Source of the DNA: Marchantia polymorpha subsp. ruderalis
Taxonomy: Eukaryota > Streptophyta > Marchantiopsida > Marchantiales > Marchantiaceae
DNA length: 64,000 nt
Direction of reading: 5' to 3'
NCBI GenBank assembly: GCA_037833965.1
Contig: AP031355.1
Location: forward strand, 22,779,501 to 22,843,500
The number at the start of each line of letters is the position of its first letter. Position 1 is the stretch's first letter. The translations under genes and the position numbers were made by a program. This document shows positions 45,851 through 59,729 of the stretch, piece by piece. The notes beneath the pieces are model-generated. The model had not been told where the DNA came from. It saw only the letters and a list, made by a program, of their open reading frames with translations, and did not search any database.

Positions 45851-48800
45851 TATTTTTTATATCGGAAAGTTACTGAGACCGTTATTGTGAAACGAAATAT
45901 TAGTTCTAATTATTAGGCACCTTCATCGCTTTGATCTTGATAATTTTCCTCAGAATTCTTGAGACAGCACAATGTTTTCCAAAAAAAACGCCCTCAACCT
46001 CACTGTTATAGCAAAACAATTCCAACTATTCCCATTCGCTATCTTAATCCTCCCATCAATATATAAGACACTTGGTCTTTGTGCGGCCTACTGATGAACA
46101 GGTCCCATGTTTATGGCTTCTTACCACCTGGCTTTTATTTCATGACTGTCCACTTTTCTTCTCACCTCATGCATACATGTAGCATCACCGAACCTATATT
46201 AAGGCCTACACAAATTTCAAAAGTCAACTTGTCTTGAGAATGATCAGCTTGCAATACTTCTATTGAAGAACGCTATTTTATACAATTTGTTTCTTCGTAA
46301 GACTAACATAAAGTTTCGTGACCTTTCAAAATATGACTGCTGCTTTGAAGACACATTACTCAGATGTTGTGCATCAATGCCCACCTCACCATTTTGGTGT
46401 GAATAGAAAAGATGGAAAGGTATAACAATGTTCAACATAAATTCACATATGTAACATGCATCCTCCTAGTAAGACTTCATCTACATATCTATATCATCGA
46501 CATAATGATCGTATGAATGTTATATCCATCAAAAAATGTAATATCTATAAATAACATACAAATAATGTGAGGAAACTAACCAAATTTCAATTCTTAAACT
46601 TTATTACATTATTATAAATTATTTACAAAAATGAAGATTAATATTTTAATACCAATATCATTTTGAAGATTTTAAATTTCAATGCTTTTCTGAAAAAAAT
46701 GTATATATGATGACATTGAACTTTGAATATTGTTATGATAAAACACTTTTAAAGCATGCAACATTTTTATAAACATTTTTGTAACAAATTCATCAACGAA
46801 TATAACATCTAAAATCACTTAATTGGAAAAACATGGTAACCTCGTATAAAATAAAATTGTATACATATATATTGAATACAAATTCTTTGATCCATTTACA
46901 TAAATATTAATAGAGTTGAATTCACTTTTTTGTTCATATACTTTTTAAGTTAGTAAAGGAATTTTTCTGTAAATATCAATTTATTAATATGATAATAATT
47001 TATAGAACAAATTCTAATTCAAATGTAAAAAATATATAAATGAAATTCTTGAGTTGACTATTGAATAAAAAAATGTTACAACATTCCTTTATATTTAATA
47101 GAGGTAGCATAATTAAACATCTTAAACTTCAAACTTGATTCTAATTATTGTTTTAAAATAGAAAATGAGTAGAAATTAAGAAAAATATGTTCTTTCAAAA
47201 TATTAAATGATAAAATATAAATTCAAAAAATATCAAGATTTGAATGAAAATTTCAGAATTCTTAATTTTCATTGGATTAGAATTCAAATAACATACAATT
47301 CACCAACAAATATAAACAAAAGAGAGATATGTATACAGAAATAATTGATTAAAAATGATGAAATAAAATATATTGAATATTTTTGAAACTTCATAATTAT
47401 TAATATACTTTCTAAGTGAAATGAACTGATGATCTACAATGAAACTTCAAAGACAAATATACGTATATAAAAAATTTCTATGAACCAAGACGATGCATTC
47501 AAAAAAAAAATCTTTATATAGTAGTCAAATATTTGAATTTATCCTAAATAATATGTAAATTATGGACATATGCAACCTTATAAATTATTATAATCAAATA
47601 AGAACCCAGTATTCTTTTCTACAATACATTCAATCACTTTCAATCATACATCAATCTTGATATTGCAACAAATATTATAAAAAAAATAAATCATATATAA
47701 TCTACAAACCACAGATCATGTTTGAATGATTGTTGCAATTGCAAAAGCGTTGATCAAAACTGATTTTTAGGAAGTATAAATTATTAATAATCACAATCTA
47801 CATGGTCACTAAATTTTAGCAAAATGCTTTTATTTTTAGTAAATATTAAATAAATAATTTATAAAAAAATCACAATCGATAAAAGTAAAACACATAATTT
47901 TAGATAATTGTTATCAATATTTTGTCTTTTATATGATAGAAATCGAAATCTATGGCAAAATATAGTAAATTGAAGTTTTTATTTTGAAAGCTTAAAATTT
48001 TATTTGAATTTTAAAAATTTTTGATTTGATACACAAAATCAACAGAATTGATTTTCATCAAACTAATAGAATTGTGTAAATTTTATGAGAAAATTAATAT
48101 TTCATTTATATCAATGTTTTAAAAATAGTAGGATGGAGTTTAATTTGCGTAGTTTGATATATATAATCTTTTGCAATATAATACATCAATCCATTCAAAT
48201 GCATTGCTGATAAAAATATCTTAACAACTATATGAGATTTGTACTAAAAATATGTATTTTAAAATAAAAGTGAGTTCTTCAATCATGATGTTAATTATTT
48301 AAAAAAATATTTCATAAAATGAATACTTCATTATATTATAATTATTTAAAAGATATAAAACATGAATGTCAATTAATGCACATATTTATCATTTTTTATT
48401 ACATATTAAATATATGATTATATTGAAAAATATTTGTATTTGTATTTACATATTAAGATCAATATAAAATTTGATTTTTTATCAAATTTATAGTATAAAT
48501 TGCAAGCATGAATTAAGTATTTATATTTTAACATATTATATTAATCCGACAAATAAATGTTGTTTACTAAAACAAGGAAAGTTTTAATTGGTATTATGTC
48601 TTAGTTGATATCAAATTTTTGAAATAGTGCAACCAATTAAATCAGTATATTTATAGAAATGATATTTTCATCATAATAATTATATTATTATATATTAAGA
48701 TAATGTACAGTAACAACATTTTTAAATTTTGGATACAATTGATATGCATTAATAGCGAATGCACAATTCATTCAAACAATTGATTTAAAATTTTTTTCAG

Positions 48801-50400
48801 ATCAAACAAACTTAAGTTTAAGATTTATAATTTTAGTAAAATGCATATGTAAATTGTGGATCTTTAGATCAATCCTCATTTTCCAATACTGATGTTATTA
48901 TATCAAGATACAATAAACTAATTATTGGATACATTTGTATGTTTCAACAGATATATTTTATCATTATATTTTTTATATGGATATGCAAATTTTATTTATC
49001 TATATGAAAATTTAATTTATAATCTGTGTGAAAAAATATCTATCATGAATTCAATGAGTAATATTTGTTTAAAATTTTAGATGGTTACATATCATTGATC
49101 AATTAATAAAATCATCAAATTAAATTTTTTAAATAATAATATTTATTGGTTTTAAACATGAACTTAAAAGAACACAAGATGATTTATAACTTTTTTGAAT
49201 TTAGCATGCAATAAGATTGTTGATGAATTTACAAAATTAAAATTTTTAAAAATTAAACGTATGATGCTTAACATCTATTAAATTTACTTTGAAACTGAAA
49301 AAATTTATCAAAATTTAAATATGGTTAAAATAAAAAATGATTATAGAAACCATATGCACATCATACTAGTCTAAAGAAAAGTTAACGGATGTTTCCAATT
49401 GATCAAATTTGTCAAATTGATATTGAAATATTCAATTCACGCAGTTTATGCAAGCTTGCTTTCAAGTACACAATTGACTTGAGAATCATGTATAAATGAT
49501 TCTCAAGTGTGCGCTAAAAGTGCAAACAGATTTAAATCAAATTAGAATCTTCCTAATAATTTTCAGAAATATCTATATTTTTAAGGATATTTTTCAATGA
49601 AAAAATTCATCAATATAAAATTTAATAATATATGTTAATGTGTTATACTTTGTTTCATTTTATATGCATAGGTTTAGATCAATGTGACTAATTAGTATTG
49701 GCATTTGCTGACTACTTGAGTATGTGAGCAATCTTTGCGAATTTGCTGTTTCATTAGTTTGTGATTAAGGTTAAAGTTATCCTTAAGATATATGCATATT
49801 AATGAAAGTGACAACAAGGATCCATTAGGTACGTTTGTTATAAACATGAGATGTTTTATCCTTCAAGCTCATTACGAGGCTAAGTTTTAGTATATTGATT
49901 TAAGCAGAGATTCCAACGACTGCACTTCTAGATGATATAAACGTACGTCCTACTTCATGAATATAAAAGTTATTCCATGCCTCCTGCATATCGGCTCGTT
50001 TGTGCATCAAGATTTTGGATTTGCATAAATAATCTCTTCTGTACTGGCTCATTTGCCGATGAAAGCATTGAGATTAATGTTACAATTGGAATTCAAAATA
50101 CACAGATTTAGTTTGAAAGGATTTCTTCATTTTGCTACGATTGCAGTTTCCAATTACAGTATGTGGAACTGGGTCAACCTCAGCTTCATTACAGAGTTTA
50201 AAATTTGAATCTGTTTGTTGTTTAATCCCTGATTCAGATGTTTATGTAATCCACATGTTTTCATACTCTTGTCAACTCAGCTCAAAGTTCTCGGCACACA
50301 TGAATGGTTAAGACAGTAGAGCAGAAGAACCACGTAAATCACTTGACAAGCTACTGGGTATATACTTGCAGCCACAGTAGTGTGAGAGTGTACCGTGCTC
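45851..50400. other. AT-rich, CpG-poor island 2
   Basis: About 4.5 kb, extremely AT-rich between 46500 and 49700, with almost no open frame longer than 60 codons and very few CG dinucleotides. No host gene, LTR or transposon domain is recognised. One perfect inverted repeat lies at 49477-49508. It looks like highly decayed repeat DNA. Confidence 0.7.
49477..49508. repeat. perfect 13-bp inverted repeat
   Basis: Arms ACTTGAGAATCAT (49477-49489) and ATGATTCTCAAGT (49496-49508) flank a 6-nt loop in the AT-rich island. Confidence 0.9.
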
Positions 50401-51465
50401 TTCACGTGCCGACGAGAACAAGGCCCTTAGCATGCCTCAAGGACTAAAATTCGAATGATGTGCTTGGCGCTCGTCAGCCCCGTTGCAACCTTCCGATCGG
50501 GCACAGTGCCGGGGCTTTACATGTCTGCGAGTCGCCGCCGAAGAATGGCCGGGAATGTGAGCCATGTCGCCGGGAATGTCCACCGACGATCAAACCTCGT
50601 TGTAAGTTCGACTTGTCAGCGGAGCGTCGGCGTGCAAACGAGACCGGACGCCGCGACGCTCTGACGCGGGCCAAGTCCCCGATGAACGAGCGCTCGATGA
50701 GAAGAGTGTGATTTGGCTTGACTCGCGAAATCTCAATTGCAATCCTTCCGCAGTTGCGGCAAATCGGAAGGCTAGGAGAGGACGGGAAAGCGGTTTTCCC
50801 GGATCCAGGTTGCTCCTTGTTTCACTGGTCTTTTGATTTTGGCGTCTGGGCTTTGATTTTCAAATTCTTCGGTCAGTAACGTTGGATTTTATTTCGTCTC
50901 TCGGTGAATGTGGACGGCGCTGATGGTTATTTGGAAGCGGGAGGAGTATTCTGCTCTGTCGAAAATGCTTGAATGTCGTATAATGATTGAAGTTTGCTTG
51001 ATTTCTGCGTGCTTATGTTGTTCGGGACTCTCGCAGGGAGCATCCAATAAGTTCCCCATTGCTGCTGCAATCAAGTGTCCATCCATGATTCAGGTGCCAG
51101 CTCGTATTTCTTCAATGACTTACGCCGAGTTGTGTTTTGTGTTCGTTCGTTCGGTTTTAGAACTAGGAGTTGGCCAGTACTCGCTTTATATATGTCACAC
51201 GCTGAGATGGTTGGCTTTGTCAACCGGAATGTTTTTTCTGGTCTCTCAAATCGTTGTGTCAGGTGACCTTTTGGAAGATCGATTTTTCATTGCGTTGTTC
51301 GTTTTGTGCTGAATTATTTTCTCTTTTGGAGATACTTAGTATTTCATGTAAGTGTTCTTACAAGACTAATTTCGTTTCAGAGTACACACAGAAGACTCTT
51401 TGTACAGATTTGAATTCTGCATCACCAGTGAGCTAGAACTGCGACCTCGCTTTGTGGCCATAATC
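50401..51465. other. upstream flank of APC7
   Basis: GC content rises near 50400, with a GC-rich patch at 50455-50720. This probably holds the APC7 promoter and 5' UTR. A stretch ending at a donor-like CAGGTGCC near 51093 could be a non-coding 5' UTR exon. No separate gene is recognised. Confidence 0.5.
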
Positions 51466-54400
51466 ATGGAGGTTCTGCGGGATCAGATGACTGCGCTTCT
51501 TGAGCAGGGCCTGTATGATTCTGCTGAAATACTTGTAATACTCACAATCCTTCGGCCTCAAACTGCATTGATGTTGTTAGAGTTACGGACATTTTGAAGG
51601 CGAGGAATGGATCCGAAATCGCTTCTTGGATGATCGGTGCTATTGAATCAACTCGTGAATTGCCTATTTGTGACTTTTTTAGAAGTCAGGTGATCTTTGC
51701 AGTAGGCCGTTCATCGTACAGGAGTTTATAACGTCTCATTAAATTTGAAAAGTCGTTCAAAGTCAGTGTGAAAGATTCCACAGTCTAGTCTGAACTCATG
51801 GACGTCTGGGGCTGGATCTTTCATACAATGCCAAATTCTTCATTGTAAATTTACATCAACAATTTCATTACTATCCATACTAGCTGGACGCAGGGTTCAT
51901 GTGTACAAGATGACTGAAACAACTTACTAAGCCTCAGTTTTCCTTTCTTTGTTGCCAAGGGGGTCATAAATGGCGTCGTGCAGAACCGTAGGTAGATATG
52001 CGTTTTCTGCTAGAAATGGGATCATTTTAAATTTAAGACTGATTGTAATATCATAGACTTTGTATCCGTTGAAAGTCTTTCTCAAATGACATCGTTTCTT
52101 TGCCTGCCAGGGTGGTTTCTTGATGTCTGCAACAGCATCCAATAGTGACTTGCCCCCCAGTACCCGAGCAGAAAATATGGTAACAAGTGATTGACGCCAA
52201 AGTCCACAGAACGTGACGTGCTTTACAGACTTGTAATCTGATATTACCTTTAGCGAACAGGTAAATTGCTTAAAACTCGTATCCTTTAACAAAGCCGAAG
52301 GGACTCAAGTTCGAGTGTCTTCTCACAGGTACTACTCGCAGATGCCCTTTATGGAAGGAAAGAATACAGACGAGCTTTGGTAAGTGAACATAGTCATGTC
52401 TGATTTGACCATAGGCAGATTAGTAGTTAAAGTTGAGGTTTTCAAAACTGATGCACTCTTTCCTTTTCCACTTCTGCTTATCCACAGGCCTCAGATTGAT
52501 CAGGAATTATATTTTTGGAGATTGCAGTAATGAGTTTATGATGTTTTACAGAATTTATACAGACAAGCCGTCCAGCAGTGTAGAGTAACACCCAAGCAGA
52601 CCGTTAGCGGAGGTAGGAGCTCTGTTCAAGCTACTAGCAGGCCTCCATCCGTCAACTCTTTGCATGCTTCTACCATTAACGAAAATGAGGTAAAAAGTTC
52701 CTCAGATTTGCAAGGGTTTTGGGTAATATAAGTAACACGTAATTAAAGCTATAGAAAGCACTTGCTTGCGCATTGAAGGGGTTTCATGATTTTGACAATA
52801 CTGGAATTTAGAGCTAACACCGATCCACACATCTTTAACGTATTCAGAAGCAGATTCATTTTCGCTATACTTCCTTGTAGAATAAATCCGAGACACGTCT
52901 GCTTCAGTTAACGCGCATGGGATTTCAGTTACCCTCTTTCGTGAGGTATCTGAATCTTAACAAATCTCTCTCGTTTCTCGTCTAATGTCCAACAGGTGAA
53001 GTATAAAATAGGTTTATGTCATCTTGCAGTTCATGATACAAGGGCTGCACTTTCCGAGGTTCTCTCTCTTGCCTCCTGCAGCATGAAGTCTCGAGGCTCA
53101 GAATAAGTGTTATTGTTGAAGAGGGATAGAGAAAACTACTCTTTATCTCATTTAGAGACATGGTTTCAGCATATATTGAAAATATGTTGGGTACATACTT
53201 ATTATACTTAGTTTGTAGCGCGGCAGTTCTTAATTTCTCAGCGTAACGTGCAATGCAGATGGAGGGCATTCCTCCGAAAGCTAGAAATCTTAAAATCAAC
53301 TTAACTCTAGCAAAGTTATACCGTTCAACTGGTTACGATCGAGCTGCCACTGCAGCCTACAAAGAGTGTCTAAGGTAAAGTTACTAAAGAGTATATCCCT
53401 TGATAGATCGTAGCCTTGTGTTCGGTAGAATCAGTTACCTCAAGTAGGTCTTCCGTTTTTTGTATGAATCCAAAAATATAGATCTTCTTTTTTGTAGAAA
53501 CTGTCTCGAAATATGAGCTTTTGTTTTGGTGAAGTGGTGCAATTAGCTGCGTGCAGTCATGAATTGTTCTTCAAGGTTTGGCTTTATTGGCACAGGATAT
53601 CTCCCTATGTCCTCGAAGCTGTTATTGCCTTAGCAGAATTAGGAGTAGCAGCGAAGGAGCTTCATTCTTTACTTCCTCAGGTTGGTGTGGTATATTGGAG
53701 TTGTTAAATCTCACTTTCTTTTGATTTTTCCAGCTTATGCCATGTATAGTTGAGCATTTGTCCAACTAAGGTTGCACTAATAACACTGTTTTTTCTTCCT
53801 ACTGAAAGCGGATTTGCAAGGAACTCATGATATAGCAAATAGCCAAACTTGTGATAATGATTTCAAAGGTTCCAGCATGTATCGGTGTGATGGAGATATA
53901 CAGGATGTTCAGCGTAAGATGTCCTCTACATTTGGACACGTGCTGAGTACACGAAAGGTGATGTTCAAATTTCCATGTCGTCCCAAGGTTCCACAACAGG
54001 GTCTTACTTTCATTACCACCATGTGTGATTCTTTCTTACACCTGCTTCAATTGTTACATCCCCAGGTACAGCCTAAAAGTATTCGATCACCTGTAGATCC
54101 TTTTGAACCCGTTCGGTGGTTTCAGGTATCGTCAATACCTCCTGTGGATATTTCTTCTATCGAAATTTTATTGTAGTGGCGTCCATTTTCTCAATGGCTT
54201 GCATGCGATCATTTATGACATCTAATCGAAACGTAAGGTAGAATTCTTCAATTGTATGAGTCCAAATTTTTAGTGTACAATGTCATATTGCTAATCATCA
54301 GGAAATCTTGCTAATCATCGCAGACATCTGCTCTCGACTGTCAGATGCTCACCTACTTCCACATGATTTCGTGCTCTAGCTCATAACTCTCCTCATCTGC

Positions 54401-57400
54401 TTCATGGCTTCGGATTGTTGACTTGAGGGCCCCTGTTTTGCAGCGGCTGGCTGATGGACATTGCAGTGTTTACGGACATAATTACAAAGGTGTGCTATTT
54501 AACCGTCTGGATCTTACCGTTCATAGAATTTGTGCTCATACTCGCAACGACCTGGTAGTCTTGATTCGTTTTTTCAATGGAGCTGAAAGTCACCTATCGT
54601 TCTTCTGTGGGCATTTCAAAGTCTTGCCAATGATTGGATTACATATGGTTGGATTTATCTCACAACCTAAGTTTCACTAAACATAATGAGATCTGCCCAT
54701 TAGTATTTTCAAAAGGCTATTTCCTATTGTCACTACGCTGCATTTGATGGATCTTCTGCTATCTAGGAGGGATGATACAGTCACGTTATATACTGTGAAG
54801 CGAAGGAAATTGAATTACAGGTCTTTGCGAGAACATGTGTGTCCTGTTTAAAAAAAGCTCACCATTGTAGATTCTTTATCGAATTGTTCTGTTCAGAGGC
54901 CCTGGAACATTTCAACTATCTTGGGCAGAAGTTTCCCAACAACGTCCATGTGCTTCTGGAGACAGCTAAGGTACAATATCTGCAGTGTTCTGAGTGCAGT
55001 GGGAATAGTGGAGATGGTCACCTCTCAAGGACGACTTTTATAGCAAAATGAGTCCGAACTTTCGGGCTCATTGTGCCAAAAAAAGGAGATTTTGTTAGGT
55101 TATTTGTTCACTTATCTGCATTTTCTGACACATCTTCTGTATGCCAGGCAGAGGCAGCCATGGGTAGAAATGACGAAGCCGTTCACAACTTTGAGAAGGT
55201 ACGTCCATGAGGCTCTAACGTCTTTTCTCAGTTAATGCAGAAAGCCCTGTAACCTTAGGTTTTCCCTTAGAATGTTCCCAGGGTATCAATTATAGGATGC
55301 TTTTCCATTAGCTTACCATCATCTGGACAAATGTCCAGTGAAGTAGGGTCAGGGTATATAATCGAAGTTGAATATCAGTATACTGGAATTTTCTATATAT
55401 TATTATGAAGTCATGTGTATTATTCCTCCCTGAATTTAGTGAGCTCAGTCACAAGCTTCTAATTTACTCCGATAAACATAACAAAAAGAGTACTTCAGCC
55501 TTTAAAGTTGGGTCACAGGTTTTAGCAAGCAGTGCTGCTCTAAGACCGCATGACATGGTCGTTTGGAAACTGAATTAGTTTATTAGACCAAACGTTTTTT
55601 GACTCTAATATCCCGTTTGGAAGAGATCTGTGGGACGTAGTTATGGATTATAAAGTCGTACAACTTCCAAGTTACTTACATTACACAACGTTATCAGCCA
55701 TCAGTGACCTATGAACATTCCGTTGTCAGGTGACGGTTGTCATTGAGCGATGAACTGATGGCTGCCAGCCTTTTTTAACATGTGATTTACTCATGTAATA
55801 TTTACTTGTTTCTTACACTACGTCCCAGAAGTTAATTTAATGCCGAAAAGAGAGTCATACTTGACGAATTCTTTTTTTATCACGTCTAATGAAATATTAT
55901 GTTTGTGTACTTAACAGGCTCGACAGGCAGATCAATATAACATCTCAAGCATGGATGAATATGCTATGCTTCTTAGGACAAGGTCCAATCAGGTTGAGCT
56001 GAACAGATTGGTTCACGACTTGCTGAACATAGATCCTGCAAGACCTGAGGTGTGGGTGGCGTCAGCAGTTTATTGGGAATTGCGTGATGACAGAGTGCGC
56101 GCTCTTACGTATACAGACAAGGTCAGTCGTTAACTCCTTGTATCGCCGTTTGAATTTAGAGGTTGAATAGAATATGTGATTAGAACTAATTCTTGAGGTT
56201 AGGAAGATCATCGTCTTGATTGTTGCAAAGGTACGGAAATGATCTGGTGAATGACATGACGGAAATGGGCAACTATGGATAGCTGGTCAGCTGAAGGAGC
56301 AGAACATAAAGAAACCGTTGTAGGAATTTTCGTTAGCATCCATATACTGTCTCTTTGGCCAGAGACTACTATGATCATACTCGCAAATGCAGTCTCAGTT
56401 TTGCTCATACTTGGCTGTAATTACATTCCAGGCTATGCGTATAGATGAACGCCTCACTTCTGCACATCTAGTTAAGGTGAGTTCACTTTGTGTCAATAAT
56501 TTGTATCCTGAACTAAAAAGCTGATGACAAAGCAAGCTTCCCTTCTGTATGTGACCTGCCAACGTTCAACTTTTCAGGCAAGTCTTATCTTGAATGCTGG
56601 AATACAAGTTCGTTAGGATTCATGACTCGTTTGGAATGCAGGGCAATTTGTCGTTGTCACTTAATCGTTCTGAAGTAGCTGTCATGGCATTTCGGAAAGC
56701 CCAGTCTTTACGGACAGATTTACGTGCATATCAAGGTTTGTTTTATCTTGCCATCAAATCATCACCTCTTTGAAAGACCAGTTATTCCATCCTTCCCTTA
56801 AAGGATATGAACGTCTGTTGTCTCTTCGTTATACACCGGACTGTTCCAAGAGTATAGCATTTACGGAATTCGCTAGCTTCAAGTTGTAGCCGTGATTTTC
56901 TTTTATGAAAAGTGTGTAATTCACAATGATAATTTTTTTTTCATCGGATGGACTACTTCATTATGTTTTTTTAAAATTGAAGAATCGTCCGTCCGCTCAC
57001 AGTTAACTATGTCAGTTTGTCCAATGGGTTAGAGTTTATTTTTTCTTATGATATCGACATAATGATGCGAACGCTAGCCTGAGGTATAAAAGAATGCTAA
57101 ATTACTCCAGTGAAACACGGGAAGTGATCAAGTTGTGGGCTTGATATTCTTGTTTGCTACAACAGGTCTTGTTCGAGCTCACCTGGCCAACTCAAAACAT
57201 AAGGAAGCCCTTTGTGCTGCACGAGAAGCTATGAAGGCAATGCCGCACTCAGCGAAAGCCCTCACTCTTGTAGGTGATGTTTATGCTCAAAATTCCGAAG
57301 GCAGAGACAAGGTACAACTTTCCCTAAAACTTGTATGATTAACAACTCTTGACTTTTATCAGCCATTTAATGTCTATTTTCAGGTTCTACTCCAAGAATT

Positions 57401-58260
57401 ACTACATGACGCGTGTATTTCTGTAGATTCTTATGTAATCTCTGTGACCAACCGTGCAGGGTCGGAAGTTTTACGAGTCTGCTCTGCGTCAGGAGCCAGG
57501 TTACCTCGGGGCTGTTTTGTCCCTTGCAGATCTGCATGGTGCGGAGGGTAGGAATGACGAGGCTATAGCGCTGCTACAACGGTACTTGAAAACTTGGGCT
57601 GATGATTCCTTGCACACCAAACTTGCGCAGATACTGGCCGCCTCGAATAAATTGGGGGAATCTCTTTCGCACTATCAAACTGCGTTGAGGTCCTCCATCT
57701 ACCTCTTGACCTGTTGCTTTAATTCCAAGATCTCTTTCGTGTTTTACTTCATATGCTTCACATGAGTACATCCATCAGGGTCAAGTATCAGGCAAGAACA
57801 CTCAGTTGGCACATGAGAATTTTGTGTCAAATATAACCAGAATTTAATCTAATTCGTACTTTTGTATTTAAACAGCATCAATCCGTTAAATGAGGCAGCT
57901 AAGAAGGGTTTGGAACGTTTGGAGAAGCAAATGAAGGTGAGCTAACTTCGCTTTAACTACGCAACAATCACTAGTTAGTTATGCTCATCAGTAACGGGTA
58001 GACATTATCAGCAAACACTATTTACCATTATATTGGCTGATGAATCTGCACTAGTGGTCTTTTGGACCCGATTTATCTAATGGAAGCTTTTGCCGTTGAT
58101 TGCCTTCGTTTTAGTTTACAACTTGGTCAATGAGTAAGTACTGTCATTTACATTACGCTCATTTCATGTACAGGGAGTAGACCCCGACGCCCTGGATGAA
58201 GAAGAGGATAATGAAGGGGAGGATGCTGATGCAGACGCTGAGGAAGGAGAATTTTTGTAG
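51466..58260 (+). CDS. APC7: anaphase-promoting complex subunit 7 (19 exons)
   Basis: Predicted ~613-residue TPR scaffold of the anaphase-promoting complex/cyclosome, the E3 ubiquitin ligase of mitosis. Exons: 51466-51534, 52111-52179, 52329-52379, 52552-52689, 52996-53058, 53259-53374, 53596-53684, 53809-53957, 54066-54125, 54444-54489, 54897-54970, 55148-55198, 55918-56121, 56432-56476, 56642-56735, 57166-57311, 57460-57689, 57876-57936, 58174-58260. Phases agree throughout. Conserved blocks in order: LLADALYGRKEYRRAL, STINENEVKYKIG, GYDRAATAAYKECL, YVLEAVIALAELGVAAKE, RWFQRLADGH, EALEHF..FPNNVHVLLETAK, SMDEYAMLLRTR, FRKAQSLRTDLRAYQGLVRA, AMPHSAKALTLVGDVYA, KFYESALRQEPGYLGAVLSL, NEAAKKGLERLEKQMKGVDPD, then an acidic tail. 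The eighth exon (about 50 residues) is poorly conserved, and its junction with exon 7 (donor at 53685) is the least certain; it makes the protein longer than the roughly 560 residues usual in flowering plants. Confidence 0.92.
55695..55764. repeat. 11-bp inverted repeat with 48-nt spacer in an APC7 intron
   Basis: CAGCCATCAGT (55695-55705) and ACTGATGGCTG (55754-55764) are perfect inverted copies in the intron between exons 12 and 13. The spacing resembles a small foldback element, but no flanking duplication is obvious. Confidence 0.6.
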
Positions 58261-59700
58261 GATTTGTAGCATGTCATCTTTCTGAAATTAGATGGACTTC
58301 TCCAGAAGCGCTGGAGAATGTCCAACCAATCGAGATGTAAATATGATTCAATAGTAGAAGAAGGGTGTACAATTTTTGTATCAAGTATGTCTAAATACCT
58401 CAAAGAGTGATTTGTAAGAATAGATTTACAGAGTTGTTGATTGAAGAATAACTTCTGAAGAAAAAAATCCGGCAAAGACCTCGTGTGGTCTGCATAACGT
58501 TGCAATCTTTTTCAGCACTAAAGTCAGCCCCCATCTGTACGAGCAGCTATGGATGCGAGGCCGAAATTCCTCAGTTGTGATCGGGCTCCAATCAGCGAAC
58601 TGCAGGTATAATATATGGTTCACAATTTAAAAAGGATAATATGTAAATTACGAGGGAGGCCTACTTAGCCAGAGAAGATGAAAAGATATAAATCGAAGTT
58701 GATATACCTTGATAAGTATTAAATAGTGATTATCTCCGCATTGAATATCATCAGAAGTCTACAAATACTAAACAAAATAGTGTTAATTCTATACTTCTGA
58801 AGTATGATAAAGTCACTCGAAATGCAAGGAGCTTCAACCTTGTTAGAAGAACTAACAAAAAACAGTAAGCGATGGCAGCGTGCGAATCGATTACCACGTC
58901 TTCAATGCTTTGCAATAAACCAGCATTGTATACAATTGAGATGAGGTACGATAGCTTGCTCTTTTGACTACAGTGTGGACTACGCTTGAACATTTTTGAT
59001 TCTGAATTTATTACACTTCGTGATGGTTCTATGGCTAGACAATTTTGTAATTGTTGTACATTACAGTACACTGTTTGCATTTGGACTTTTTGGTATTATC
59101 ATACCAACATTATGTATTAACACAATAATTTTAGTATTAATATATAATAATTATGTATAATATTGAATATAGTAGAGATTCCATACGCGCATTAAATGAA
59201 CGAAGGTTATAATCTTGTTTGTGAAAAATGTTCAGTGAGAACTTTGAATTTGTACACAGTATATTCATACTTGTAGAAATAAGTATCATTGGAAAAAACA
59301 GAAAAAAAGTCCAATCCACTTCAAAAGAATGATTTGTTTTCAAATTGAGACTTTTTGATAATTATCTACTTATCATATCAGTCTAATTGTGCAACTTCCA
59401 ATTTGTAACATTCCAATTGTGTTGGAAGGTTACAATAAAAATTCATAGTAAAGTGTATAACATAAATTTAAGATTTTATTTTATGGCTTCATGGATTTTA
59501 AGAATAATAATATAAAGAAATTTTTATAATATTTTTAATGTGTATAATACGTTTAAAAGTTAGATTATGTCTAATGATGATAATTTCGAAATAAAATACT
59601 TACAAAATCTTTAATATCAATTAATTTTTTTAGAAAGATCATATAGAAAGATGAAATTACATCAATCTACGATGATTGTAAATTAAGATATCTCCTTTAT
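58261..59700. other. 3' flank of APC7 grading into AT-rich island 3
   Basis: The first 400 bp are probably APC7 3' UTR and flank. Beyond about 58700 the sequence becomes AT-rich; open frames at 58751-59343 (-) show no family features. Confidence 0.5.
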
Positions 59701-59729
59701 GATGATAATTTGATTCAATGATTACATCT

